Origin: Streptomyces sp. M41(2017) | Lineage (GTDB): Bacteria > Actinomycetota > Actinomycetes > Streptomycetales > Streptomycetaceae | Length of the DNA: 64,000 nucleotides | Assembly: GCF_002078175.1 (NCBI RefSeq) | Contig: NZ_MWFK01000001.1 | Span: 434,001-498,000 of the forward strand | Direction of reading: 5' to 3' | In this document: piece by piece, positions 1 through 11,781 of the stretch | How positions within the stretch are numbered: the stretch's first letter is position 1 | Layout of the letters: each line of letters opens with the position of its first letter | Notes under the pieces: generated by a model | What the model was told of the DNA's origin: nothing | Databases searched by the model: none | The model's input: only the letters and a program-made list of their open reading frames with translations | Position numbers and translations under genes: made by a program

Positions 1-31
1 TCGTGAAGGGTGCTGGTCCCAGTGTCCTGAC

Positions 32-52
32 GCGGCGTGATTCCCACGCCGC
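32..52. terminator. Hairpin terminator of an upstream gene
   Basis: The arms GCGGCGTG and CACGCCGC enclose a 5-nt loop. No gene is visible in the first 109 bases, so this probably ends a gene lying left of the window. Confidence 0.5.
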
Positions 53-109
53 CGCCGCATGATAATTCGACCATTCCCGTCCTGGTGCGGCCTCGGGCAC
101 AATGGACCC

Positions 110-523
110 ATGACGGAGCGCAAGCCACCCGGTGTCAGCTTCGAGTCCTGGGTCGACCGGCAGATCCGCGAGGCGGAGTCCCGCGGCGAGTTCGACGAAC
201 TCCCGGGCGCGGGGAAGCCGTTGCCTGCGGTAACCGACACGCCGTACGACGAACTCTGGTGGATCAAGCGGAAGATGGTCCGTGAGGGCCTGTCGGTACT
301 ACCGCCCACGCTGGCCCTGCGCAAGGAGGCGGAGGACGCCCTCGTCGCGGCGGCCGCGGCGCCCTCGGAGCGGGCCGTGCGGCGGATCGTCGAGGACATC
401 AACGCCAAGATCCGTGAGGTCATGTTCAAGCCGCCGCCGGGTCCGCCCCTCGGGCTGAAGCCCTACGACGTGGAGAAGATCGTCCAGGAGTGGCGCGCGG
501 CCCGCGAAGGCCGGACCGCCTGA
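110..523 (+). CDS. DUF1992 (DnaJ-C28-like) domain protein
   Basis: The 137-residue protein matches the DUF1992 family: an N-terminal SFESWVDRQIREAESRGEF segment, then FDELPGAGKPL and DELWWIKRKM, a helical middle, and a C-terminal RIVEDINAKIREVMFKPP. The family is conserved in bacteria and related to human DNAJC28, but its biochemical role is unknown. The ATG at 110 is preferred over an in-frame ATG at 59, because the family motif starts shortly after it. There is no Shine-Dalgarno; CACAAT at 98-103 lies 6 nt before the ATG, which fits a leaderless transcript. A strong hairpin follows downstream. Confidence 0.85.
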   Translation: MTERKPPGVSFESWVDRQIREAESRGEFDELPGAGKPLPAVTDTPYDELWWIKRKMVREGLSVLPPTLALRKEAEDALVAAAAAPSERAVRRIVEDINAKIREVMFKPPPGPPLGLKPYDVEKIVQEWRAAREGRTA

Positions 524-623
524 GCCCGCGGAGTCGGAGCCGCGCAAAAGCAGGCCGGGCGTCCGGGCGCCCGCCGGCGGCCCGGACGGCAGGAGCGGCG
601 CGGTCGTCCCGACCGCGCGAACG

Positions 624-669
624 CCGTGAGGCCGCGTCCCGGAACATGGTCCGGGACGCGGCCTCACGG
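624..669. terminator. Bidirectional terminator
   Basis: A perfect 19-bp stem (CCGTGAGGCCGCGTCCCGG and its complement) with an 8-nt loop sits between the convergent genes ending at 523 and 693. It can serve both. Confidence 0.8.
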
Positions 670-692
670 TGCCTGCGGTGTCCGAGGGCGGC

Positions 693-1700
693 TCAGATGT
701 GCAGCAGCCGTTCGGTCATCTCGCGGTAGTCCTGCAGGGCGAGCCGCAGCTTCTCGGTGTCGGAGGCCGACGCCTTGCCCTCACCGCCGGACTGCCAGGA
801 GGTGCGCAGGGAACGACGGCGCTGGGACACGGCTTCCGTGAACCGGCTCGCGAGTTCCTCGAGGACGTGGTCCGCCTCCTCGACGGACGCCTCCGGCCCG
901 TCGACGAACCCGCCGACCGCCTGCCGCATCCGCTGCGAGAACTTGTCGTACTCGTCGCCGGGGAGCAGCCGCTCCCCGTGCTTCCCGGATTCCTTGGCCG
1001 AGTCCTTGGCGGCACCCTGGCCGTAGGCCTTGCCGTCCGTACGGGTCCCGCCGTCCGCGGAGCCGCTCGTGGGGAGCGCTCCCGCGGTGTCACGACGCAC
1101 GCCACCGGCGTCGCGCGACGCGGAACCGGGCTCGGCGTTGTCCGTGTCGAGGTCCGTGTCACGCGAGGTGACCGACCGGCCCGTACCGGTGCGGCTCGTC
1201 CGGTCCTCGTGCGAGGCGGCGCGCTCACCGCTGCGGACGTCCGCGCTCTCGCGGGCCGGCGTGCCGGTCCCGGTCGTCCGGGCGGCGGTGTCGTCGCCGG
1301 TCCGGGCCGCGCGGGCCGCCTTCGCCTCGTCACCGATGCCGGTGCTCGCGCCGGTGGTACGACCGGTGCCGGTGCGGGACTTCGCCTCGTCACCGATGCC
1401 GGTGCTCGTGCTCGTACTCGTGCCGGTGGTGCCGGTGCGTGACGTCGTGTCGTCGCCCGTCGTGGCCGACCGGACCGCGGCGGTGTCGCCGGCCCTCGAC
1501 CGGTCGCCCGGGGTGTGCTCGTCGGGCGTGGGGTCCAGGTGGCCCTTCAGTGCCTCACGGCGCGACACGTCCTCGTCGGAGGCGCTGTCGGCCGCCTTCG
1601 CCCGGTCGTCCTCGGGACGCTCGGGGGGCACCGGGGTGACACGGCCCTTCATGGCCGCGTCGCCGGACGGGTTGCGCTCAGGGTCCTGCTCGGGCTTCAT
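693..1700 (-). CDS. Low-complexity hydrophilic protein with C-terminal helical domain
   Basis: The 335-residue protein has no recognised function. Residues about 20-210 are low-complexity Thr/Gly/Arg/Asp-rich and contain the peptide STGIGDEAK twice, from a 60-bp DNA repeat at 1321-1440. The C-terminal ~110 residues form a charged helical domain containing GFVDGPEASVEEADHVLEEL. The protein encoded just upstream shares this motif as RFVDSPGEAVAEADRLLGDL, suggesting a common fold. The ATG at 1700 is chosen over GTG 1709 because AGGAAGG lies 8 nt before it. No signal peptide or TM segment is seen. It is probably co-transcribed with the upstream gene, and a strong terminator follows. Confidence 0.65.
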   Translation of the reverse strand: MKPEQDPERNPSGDAAMKGRVTPVPPERPEDDRAKAADSASDEDVSRREALKGHLDPTPDEHTPGDRSRAGDTAAVRSATTGDDTTSRTGTTGTSTSTSTGIGDEAKSRTGTGRTTGASTGIGDEAKAARAARTGDDTAARTTGTGTPARESADVRSGERAASHEDRTSRTGTGRSVTSRDTDLDTDNAEPGSASRDAGGVRRDTAGALPTSGSADGGTRTDGKAYGQGAAKDSAKESGKHGERLLPGDEYDKFSQRMRQAVGGFVDGPEASVEEADHVLEELASRFTEAVSQRRRSLRTSWQSGGEGKASASDTEKLRLALQDYREMTERLLHI

Positions 1701-1871
1701 CGCGTTCACCTTCCTCGACTCCCCTTCTCCTGGAGCCTGGTGAACGACCAGGGCAGGTGGGAGCGAGTGTCGTGGTTGGAAGTCTGTGGGACGTCTCGGT
1801 GCTGTCGGGTGCTCGGCGTCCGCCGTGCTCCCGGTGCGCCGCGTGTTGCCGCTCGCGTCGTTGTCGGCGGG

Positions 1872-2558
1872 CTAGGCGGGTTCGGTGTGCCGGTCGTTCT
1901 TGGTCATGCCGAACCGCCGGGTGCGCGGGGAGCGGTCGTCCTCGGACTCGCTCACGTCGTCCGCGCCGTCCGTGTCCCGCACGTGAGCGCTGGACCTGTC
2001 CTCGCGGTCCGAGCTCATCAGGTCCTCGAACAGGGCGCGGGCCTGCAGCATCGCCTCGCGCATCTGCTCGGTGTCGACGGTGCCGTTCTTGTCCGTACGG
2101 GCGAGCGCGGCCCGGTGCACCGTGCGGTAGCCGTGGACGTGGTGTCCGTGGTGCACGGACAGTGCGGAGACCTGCTCCTCGTACTGCTCCACGCCGGGGA
2201 ACCCGCGTGCTCCGGCCAGGTCGCCGAGCAGCCGGTCGGCCTCGGCCACCGCCTCGCCCGGGGAGTCGACGAAGCGCTCCTGCGCGGCGGTCCAACCAGC
2301 CGTGAACCGCTCCCGGTCCGCGGGGTCGAGGGCCTTCTCGCGCAGTCCGCCGTGCAGCTTCACCCGCTCGGCGAGGTCGGCCTCGGCGGCCTTGGTGTCA
2401 CCGTCGTGCCGGGCGACGGCACGGTCGTACTCCGGGCCGAAGCGCCGCCGAAGGGTACGGCCGCCGGGCGGCCGTCGGTTGAGGAGGGTCAGGGCGGCCG
2501 CGACGACGGCAACGGCCACCACGATCACGATCAGAGCGATGATCACGCCTGTGGACAT
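1872..2558 (-). CDS. Membrane-anchored protein of unknown function
   Basis: The 228-residue protein starts with one hydrophobic segment (residues 2-27, GVIIALIVIVVAVAVVAAAL) followed by RRPPGGRTLRRRFG, so it is probably anchored with a cytoplasmic body by the positive-inside rule. The body is helical and charged and has the FVDSPGEAVAEADRLL motif shared with the downstream gene. The tail is acidic and disordered. GGAAGG lies 5 nt before the ATG at 2558; an in-frame start at 2585 lacks one. I do not recognise a function. Confidence 0.7.
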   Translation of the reverse strand: MSTGVIIALIVIVVAVAVVAAALTLLNRRPPGGRTLRRRFGPEYDRAVARHDGDTKAAEADLAERVKLHGGLREKALDPADRERFTAGWTAAQERFVDSPGEAVAEADRLLGDLAGARGFPGVEQYEEQVSALSVHHGHHVHGYRTVHRAALARTDKNGTVDTEQMREAMLQARALFEDLMSSDREDRSSAHVRDTDGADDVSESEDDRSPRTRRFGMTKNDRHTEPA

Positions 2559-2733
2559 GGATGCCTTCCGGGGTTCTCGACCCAACGGGCCGGTTCTTCA
2601 CCCGGGTTGCCCGGAAGTCGCTCCTCAAACGGCGGCGGTCACGGCGCGTAGGGCCGAGGCCCCACCTCCGCTCCCCCGCCTCTCCGTCACCACGCGGGCC
2701 GGGGTCGTCTCCCGCCACGACCGGGCCGACGTC

Positions 2734-6363
<3,630 letters not shown>

Positions 6364-6395
6364 ACCGGGGTTACGCCTCGGCGCCGGCCGGGTTC

Positions 6396-6528
6396 CGGTC
6401 CGGTGGGTGGGGCGGGGCCGTGCCGGTACATCCGCCCGTCGCCGTTGGATCAGACGTGAGTGGAGAAGCGGAACGCTGCTCGATCCGGGCGTAAGCGACG
6501 GGCATCTGATGTACCGGCACGGCCCCTC
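6396..6528 (+). repeat. 133-bp inverted repeat, left copy (MITE-like)
   Basis: Bases 6396-6528 are the exact reverse complement of 7716-7848. Inside, 6414-6526 is bounded by perfect 19-bp terminal inverted repeats, GGGGCCGTGCCGGTACATC, and the 113-bp unit encodes nothing. This is the layout of a miniature inverted-repeat element, though the identity extends about 18 bp past the left terminus and 2 bp past the right. Confidence 0.85.
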
Positions 6529-6602
6529 GCGTCGGACGCCGTGTGCGGGCCGTGCGTGGCCGGGGCGCGGCCCTTTCGTCGGGTGCCGGGTGCGGGCGTG
6601 AA

Positions 6603-6655
6603 TTTCAGCCCCTCCGGCGTTTGAGGAGCGGGGTCCGGGGCGGAGCCCCGGGGTG
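6603..6655. repeat. Streptomyces extragenic repeat
   Basis: The stretch with CCTCCGGCGTTTGAGGAGCG followed by GGGTCCGGGGCGGAGCCCCG resembles an intergenic repeat I know from many Streptomyces genomes. Its 3' half forms a GGGGC...GCCCC hairpin and may act as a terminator. Confidence 0.6.
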
Positions 6656-6723
6656 GGAAGGGTAGGGGCGGAGGGGGCGAAAAACCCGGCCCCGGCCAAC
6701 ACGCACCCTCCCCAAGGACCTTC

Positions 6724-7383
6724 TCAGCCGATGTGAAGGCGAAGGGTCCCGTCTCCGAGGGACTCGACCCGCACCTGGGTGAGGTCACGTACGAGCACGT
6801 CCGGCGCGTGGAACCCGGCGCGGGGTCCGACCCCGACGACCCGCATCCCGGCGGCACGCCCCGCGGCGATCCCCGCCCCGGAGTCCTCGAACACGATGCA
6901 GTCCTCGGGCGCGACCCCCAGCTCGGCCGCCCCCTTGAGGAACCCCTCGGGATCCGGCTTGCTGGCCCCGACCGACTCGGCGGTGACCCGTACATCGGGG
7001 AGTTCGAGACCGGCGGCGGCCATCCGGCCGTTGGAGAGGGCCACGTCCGCGGAGGTGACGAGGGCGTGGGGGACTCCGGCGAGGGAGGCGAGGAACTCGG
7101 TGGCACCCGGGATCTCGACGACGCCGTCCATGTCGGCGGTCTCCTCGGCCAGCATCCGCGTGTTGTCCGCGTAGTTCTGTTCCATGGGCCGGTTCGGCAG
7201 GAGAACGGCCATCGAGGCGTAGCCCTGGCGACCGTGGACGACCTTCATGACCTCGTCCCCGTCCAGCCCGTGCCGCTCGGCCCAGCGGCGCCAGCAGCGC
7301 TCGACGACGACGTCCGAGTTGACGAGGGTGCCGTCCATGTCGAGCAGGAGGGCGCGGGCGGTCAGAACGGTCGTGGCCGTCAT
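6724..7383 (-). CDS. HAD-family phosphatase (sugar phosphatase-like)
   Basis: The 219-residue protein has all four HAD motifs. Motif I is DMDGTLV (nucleophile Asp plus Asp+2), motif II VTSAD, motif III the Lys in SKPDPEGF, and motif IV VFEDSGAG. A helical cap between motifs I and II makes it subfamily IA, close to sugar-phosphate phosphatases such as 2-deoxyglucose-6-phosphatase. It probably dephosphorylates small sugar phosphates in the cytoplasm. The ATG at 7383 is chosen because GGAG lies 7 nt upstream. The gene sits alone between two inverted copies of a MITE-like repeat. Confidence 0.88.
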   Translation of the reverse strand: MTATTVLTARALLLDMDGTLVNSDVVVERCWRRWAERHGLDGDEVMKVVHGRQGYASMAVLLPNRPMEQNYADNTRMLAEETADMDGVVEIPGATEFLASLAGVPHALVTSADVALSNGRMAAAGLELPDVRVTAESVGASKPDPEGFLKGAAELGVAPEDCIVFEDSGAGIAAGRAAGMRVVGVGPRAGFHAPDVLVRDLTQVRVESLGDGTLRLHIG

Positions 7384-7715
7384 CGGCATGCTCCAAAGTG
7401 CGGGGTGGGGGTTCAAGAATCCCCCGGGAACAAGGCGGCCCCGCCCACCGGTCAGGGAGGTGCGGGCGGGAGCCACTTTGTTCCTTCACGATACAAAACA
7501 AGCGCCCCTCGGCGCCACCACCCCTGACCTGCCCTTATGACATCCGACCCACAGGGTCAACCCCAGACCCCCGCAATAGACACCCCTCGGCCACCCTCCG
7601 GACAGAGCCCTCCGACCCAACGCGGCTCCACCCCTGGCCCCCAGAGGCCGACGAGCGCCGAACACCCCAGGACCTGCGTCTCGACCCCCGTCGACCCGCA
7701 CCCGGCATGCGGCGT

Positions 7716-7848
7716 GAGGGGCCGTGCCGGTACATCAGATGCCCGTCGCTTACGCCCGGATCGAGCAGCGTTCCGCTTCTCCACTCACGTCTGATCCAAC
7801 GGCGACGGGCGGATGTACCGGCACGGCCCCGCCCCACCCACCGGACCG
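7716..7848 (-). repeat. 133-bp inverted repeat, right copy (MITE-like)
   Basis: This is the exact reverse complement of 6396-6528; the inner 113-bp unit is 7718-7830 with the same 19-bp termini. The copies face each other across the HAD phosphatase gene, about 1.2 kb apart. Confidence 0.85.
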
Positions 7849-7891
7849 AGCCGAAGCCGGAACCGGAGCCAAAGCCGGTTCCGGACCGAAC

Positions 7892-7924
7892 CGGAACGGA
7901 ACGGAACGGAACGGAACGGAACGG
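7892..7924. repeat. Pentanucleotide tandem repeat GGAAC
   Basis: About six uninterrupted copies of GGAAC lie in non-coding DNA. Such an array may vary in copy number by slippage. Confidence 0.8.
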
Positions 7925-8011
7925 AAGCCTGAGGCACCGGTACCGCCCGACGCGCAGCCGAAGGCACCCGTACCGCCCGGCGCGCAGCCGAACCTCAGCC
8001 GACCCCGGGCC

Positions 8012-8593
8012 TCAGCCCGCGACCGCCTCGTACAGGCTCCAGACCCCCAGCCCCACCATCAGCAACGCGGCCACCTTCGTGATCAGCGACAGCGGCACCC
8101 GCTTCATCAGTGCCTTGCCGCCCACGATGCCCAGCCCCGCGACCGCCCAGAGCGCCAGCACCGCGCCGACGCCCACCGAGACGGGGTCGTCGTAGCGTGC
8201 CGCGAGGTTCGCGGTCATGATCTGGGTGAGGTCGCCGAACTCGGCGACGAGAATGAGCATGAAGCCCGCCCCGGAGACCTTCCAGAAGCTCTGGTTCTCC
8301 GGGTCGCGGACCTCCTCCTCGTCCTCGCCCTTCTTCATCAGCAGCACGGCCGCGCCACCGAGGAACAGCACACCGGTGACCGCGTGCACGATCTGCTGCG
8401 GCAGCAGGGTCAGCACACTGCCCGCCGCGACGGCGAGGGCCACGTGGACGGCGAAGGCGGCGGCGACGCCGGCGAAGACGTAGGAGGCGCGGTAGCGCGT
8501 GCCGAGGACGAGGCCGGCGAGCGCGGTCTTGTCCGGCAGCTCGGCAAGGAAGACGACACCGAAGACGAGCGCCATCACGCTGAAGCTGATCAA
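8012..8593 (-). CDS. TMEM165/GDT1 (UPF0016) family cation transporter
   Basis: The 193-residue membrane protein has six predicted TM helices in two homologous halves. Each half carries the family signature: ELPDKT at residues 18-23 and EFGDLT near 118-123 (consensus E-x-G-D-K/R-T). GDT1/TMEM165 proteins move Mn2+ or Ca2+; bacterial homologues such as MneA export manganese. The start is probably TTG at 8593, close behind GAGGAA. A yybP-ykoY riboswitch in the 5' leader supports manganese export induced by excess Mn2+. Confidence 0.92.
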   Translation of the reverse strand: MISFSVMALVFGVVFLAELPDKTALAGLVLGTRYRASYVFAGVAAAFAVHVALAVAAGSVLTLLPQQIVHAVTGVLFLGGAAVLLMKKGEDEEEVRDPENQSFWKVSGAGFMLILVAEFGDLTQIMTANLAARYDDPVSVGVGAVLALWAVAGLGIVGGKALMKRVPLSLITKVAALLMVGLGVWSLYEAVAG

Positions 8594-8743
8594 AATTCCT
8601 CAATCGGTCGGGCTGCCCCGCCGAGAGTTGCGACTGCGCGTTCTGTGACTGCGCGACACCTCGGCACGGCAGCACACAGCGGCGCCCGCACCGAGAGGCG
8701 CGAGCGGAAGAACCCTTGCCGGTGGGCCCGGCACGGGCATGTG

Positions 8744-8866
8744 CACTGCTTGCCGAAGGTCTCGCTGGCCGGCCTCGTGGACGAGGTCTGCCTCCGGGCG
8801 CCGGCTCAGACGAGCTGAGCAGTATGTCGACGGTCCGGCGAAGAGCTACTCCCCTTCTGCGCCGTT
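8744..8866 (-). promoter_or_regulatory. yybP-ykoY manganese riboswitch
   Basis: On the minus strand the leader holds GGGGAGTAGCT (about 8845-8855), CGTCGACATACTGCTC, a variable stem, and CGAGACCTTCGGCAAG near 8749-8764. These are the conserved L1/L3 and closing segments of the yybP-ykoY (Mn2+) element. It lies about 150 nt upstream of a TMEM165/GDT1 gene, the commonest partner of this riboswitch. TACTAT at 8868-8873 is a fitting -10. Confidence 0.85.
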
Positions 8867-8873
8867 CATAGTA

Positions 8874-9146
8874 CGCGACCGGCGGACGGGCTCCGCAGGG
8901 CCGAAGGTCCCCGCACCCCGGGAGCACCCCGGGCCACCCGCAGAAATGCCCCCAAGCACCGCACACCCGCAGAAAGACGTGAGCGCCCGCACGCTCTCCG
9001 ACGAAACTTGCGCCCCGCACCTTGTCATGTCATGTACGCGTCACTAACTTCTAACCGCGTACTCACCTCCCGGCAACACACCCCCGCGAGCATTCCTTCG
9101 CCCGCTCGCTCGCACTCCAACACCCCCACACCCCAAGGGAGTTCGC
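8874..9146. other. Intergenic region between divergent genes
   Basis: The stretch of about 270 bp holds the promoters of the riboswitch unit and of the secreted nuclease. I see no further gene. Confidence 0.6.
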
Positions 9147-9791
9147 ATGCCAAAGGTCTACGCGCGTCGACGGCTGAGCATACTCGCGGCCGCCACCGGA
9201 CTGATAGCCCTGGCCGGTGTCTTCAACGGCCCGACCGCCTCCGCCGCCCTCCCCACCCCGGTCAGCGCGGCCACCGCGCGCACCTACCTCGCGTCCCTCA
9301 CCGTCGCCGCGGAGAACCGCACCGGCTACAACCGCGACCTGTTCCCGACCTGGATCACCATCAGCGGCACCTGCGACACCCGTGAGTACGTCCTCAAGCG
9401 CGACGGCACGAACGTCGTCACCACCTCGGCCTGCACCGCCACCAGCGGGTCGTGGCACTCCGTCTACGACGGCGCCAACTGGACGGCCGCGTCCGACCTC
9501 GACATCGACCACCTCGTGCCGCTCGCCGAGGCCTGGGACTCGGGCGCCGGCGCCTGGACCACCGCGCAGCGCCAGGGCTTCGCCAACGACGTCACCCGCC
9601 CGCAGCTGCTGGCCGTCACGGACAACGTGAACCAGTCGAAGGGCGACAAGGACCCGGCCGAGTGGATGCCCCCGCTCAGCTCGTACGCCTGCACGTACGT
9701 CCGCGCCTGGGTGCAGGTGAAGTACTACTACAACCTCAAGGTCGACTCCGCCGAGAAGTCCAAGCTGAGCTCGGTCCTGAGCGGCTGCTGA
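9147..9791 (+). CDS. Secreted HNH (DUF1524/GmrSD C-terminal-like) nuclease
   Basis: The 214-residue protein has a signal peptide: basic MPKVYARRR, a hydrophobic core, then TASA-ALP cleavage near residue 34. The mature part contains DIDHLVPLAEAWDSG, the His-containing HNH core, and LLAVTDNVNQSKGDKDPAEW, which supplies the Asn/Lys/Asp residues. This matches the exported HNH family common in Streptomyces, presumably DNases. AAGGGAG precedes the ATG by 5 nt. It is monocistronic. Confidence 0.88.
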   Translation: MPKVYARRRLSILAAATGLIALAGVFNGPTASAALPTPVSAATARTYLASLTVAAENRTGYNRDLFPTWITISGTCDTREYVLKRDGTNVVTTSACTATSGSWHSVYDGANWTAASDLDIDHLVPLAEAWDSGAGAWTTAQRQGFANDVTRPQLLAVTDNVNQSKGDKDPAEWMPPLSSYACTYVRAWVQVKYYYNLKVDSAEKSKLSSVLSGC

Positions 9792-9939
9792 CCCGTACCG
9801 ACAGGGCCGCCCTCGGGCGCCCGACTCCCCGTGAATTCCGGGCACCGCTCCCCCCACGGCATGGCCGCGGTGTCCGGAACCTCGCCACCGGCCTCCGTCG
9901 TTCCGTACCGTACGGGGCGACGGAGGAGGGTGATCATTC

Positions 9940-11601
9940 ATGGCCGAGCTGCGCCTGGGGCCGCTGCTGAGGTATGTCGACGGTTCGTCCGCGACCTTCT
10001 GGGTCGAGGCGAGCCGCCCGTGCACCGCCGAGGTGCGCTGCGCGGACGGGACGTCGGGATCGGCCCCGACGTTCCAGGTCGCGGGCCACCACTACGCGCT
10101 GGTGCCGGTGAGCGGGCTGACACCCGGCACCGTGACGGCGTACGAGGTGCTGCTCGACGACGTGACGGTGTGGCCCCTTCCCGGGTCCGCCTTCCCTCCC
10201 TCGGTGGTCCGCACCTCGGCGGGTGACGAGGCGGCGGTCCGCGTCACCTTCGGCTCCTGCCGCTGGGCGGCGCCGCCCGCGGACGAGAAGGACCCGGTCG
10301 GGCCCGACGCGCTGGACACCCTCGCGGCCCGCGTCGCGGCGGACCCGGACGGCGAACGCCCGGACGTGCTGCTGCTGTTGGGCGACCAGGTGTACGCGGA
10401 CGAGGTCTCGGACGCGACCCGCGCGTGGATAGCGTCCCGCCGGGATCTGGCCGACCCCCCGGGCCATCAGGTCGCGGACTACGAGGAGTACACCCGGCTC
10501 TACTACGAGTCCTGGCTGGACCCCGAGATCCGCTGGCTGCTGTCCACCGTGCCCAGCTGCATGATCTTCGACGACCACGACGTCATCGACGACTGGAACA
10601 CCAGCGACGCCTGGCTCGAGGACATCCGCGCGACCCCGTGGTGGCGCGAACGGATCCTGAGCGGCCTGATGTCGTACTGGGTCCACCAGCACCTCGGCAA
10701 CCTCTCCCCCGACGAGCTCACGGACAACCCGCTGTACGCGGCGGTGCGCGAGACGCCCGACGGCACGGACGTGCTGCGGGCCTTCGCCGCACAGGCCGAC
10801 TCCGATCCGGCCTCGGTCCGCTGGAGCTACCGCCGCGACTTCGGCCGGACCCGGGTCCTGATGGTCGACAGCCGTGCGGCCCGCGTCCTGGACGAGCAGA
10901 ACCGGGCGATGCTCGACCCCGGCGAGTCGGCGTGGGTGCGCGAACAGGCCCTGGACGCGCCGGAGACCCGCGACCACCTGCTGATCGGCACGTCGCTGCC
11001 CTGGCTGCTGCCGCCGCTGATCCACCAGGCGGAGGCATGGGACGCCGCGCTGTGCCGAGGGGAGCGGGGCGCGCGCTGGGCACGGTTCGGCGAGAAACTG
11101 CGGCGCACGGCGGACCTGGAGCACTGGGCGGCGTTCCCGCGGTCCTTCGAGGAGTTGGCGGACCTCATCGCCGACGTGGGATCCGGCGAGCACGCGCCCG
11201 CGACCGTGTGCGTGCTGTCGGGGGACGTGCACCACGCCTATGTCGCCGAGCCCGTCTGGGCCGAGCCCGCCCGGCAGCCGGCGGCCCATGTGGTCCAGCT
11301 GACGTGCTCCCCCGTCCACAACTCCGTCCCGCCGCAGATCCGGCTCGGTTTCCGCTTCGGCTGGAGCCGCCTCGCGCGGGGGCTCGGCAACCGCCTTGCC
11401 CGGCACGGCCGCTGCCCGCGCCCGTCGGTCGACTGGAACCGGTCGGGCGGCCCCTGGTTCGGCAATCAGCTGATGACGCTGACCCTTCAGGGGCGTTCGG
11501 CCTCCCTGCGCCTCGAGAAGGTGGTGCGGGGTCGCGACGACCGGGCGGGCGGAGCCGTCCGGCTGCGGACGGTGCGGGAGTCCGCACTCGCCCCGCAATA
11601 G
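9940..11601 (+). CDS. PhoD-like alkaline phosphatase family protein
   Basis: The 553-residue protein has an N-terminal beta-sandwich (TFWVEASRPCTAEV), typical of PhoD_N, then the metallophosphatase core. Metal-binding motifs are FGSCRWA, LLLLGDQVYADEV, IFDDHDVIDDWN and VLSGDVHHAYV. It is predicted to hydrolyse phosphoesters using divalent metals. Unlike secreted PhoD it lacks a Tat or Sec signal from the chosen ATG at 9940, so it is probably intracellular. GGAGGAGGG lies upstream. No Pho box is obvious. Confidence 0.88.
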   Translation: MAELRLGPLLRYVDGSSATFWVEASRPCTAEVRCADGTSGSAPTFQVAGHHYALVPVSGLTPGTVTAYEVLLDDVTVWPLPGSAFPPSVVRTSAGDEAAVRVTFGSCRWAAPPADEKDPVGPDALDTLAARVAADPDGERPDVLLLLGDQVYADEVSDATRAWIASRRDLADPPGHQVADYEEYTRLYYESWLDPEIRWLLSTVPSCMIFDDHDVIDDWNTSDAWLEDIRATPWWRERILSGLMSYWVHQHLGNLSPDELTDNPLYAAVRETPDGTDVLRAFAAQADSDPASVRWSYRRDFGRTRVLMVDSRAARVLDEQNRAMLDPGESAWVREQALDAPETRDHLLIGTSLPWLLPPLIHQAEAWDAALCRGERGARWARFGEKLRRTADLEHWAAFPRSFEELADLIADVGSGEHAPATVCVLSGDVHHAYVAEPVWAEPARQPAAHVVQLTCSPVHNSVPPQIRLGFRFGWSRLARGLGNRLARHGRCPRPSVDWNRSGGPWFGNQLMTLTLQGRSASLRLEKVVRGRDDRAGGAVRLRTVRESALAPQ

Positions 11602-11781
11602 GGCCTTTTCGCCTGGTTGTTGGGCTGTTTGTCCCCGATGATCGTGACGCATCCCACACCGGGTGCCGATCCTTCGCTCCGGGGCTCGGTTCGCACAGCG
11701 CCCGGCGGCATGATGAGGCGGACCGTCCGCTTCCAGTGGGCGGTCCGCCGTCCTGCGCCCCCACGCCCGGGAGTCACACCC

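Larger units (their letters stand above)
6364..6723. other. Intergenic region holding two repeat elements
   Basis: This 360-bp stretch has no credible gene. It carries a 133-bp sequence that recurs inverted at 7716-7848, and a common Streptomyces extragenic repeat at about 6603-6655. Confidence 0.8.
7384..8011. other. 628-bp intergenic region with repeats
   Basis: No gene is supported. It holds the right copy of the 133-bp inverted repeat, a pentamer array (GGAAC about 6 times, near 7892-7924) and an imperfect 30-bp tandem repeat near 7929-7990 just downstream of the TMEM165-like gene's stop. Confidence 0.7.
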
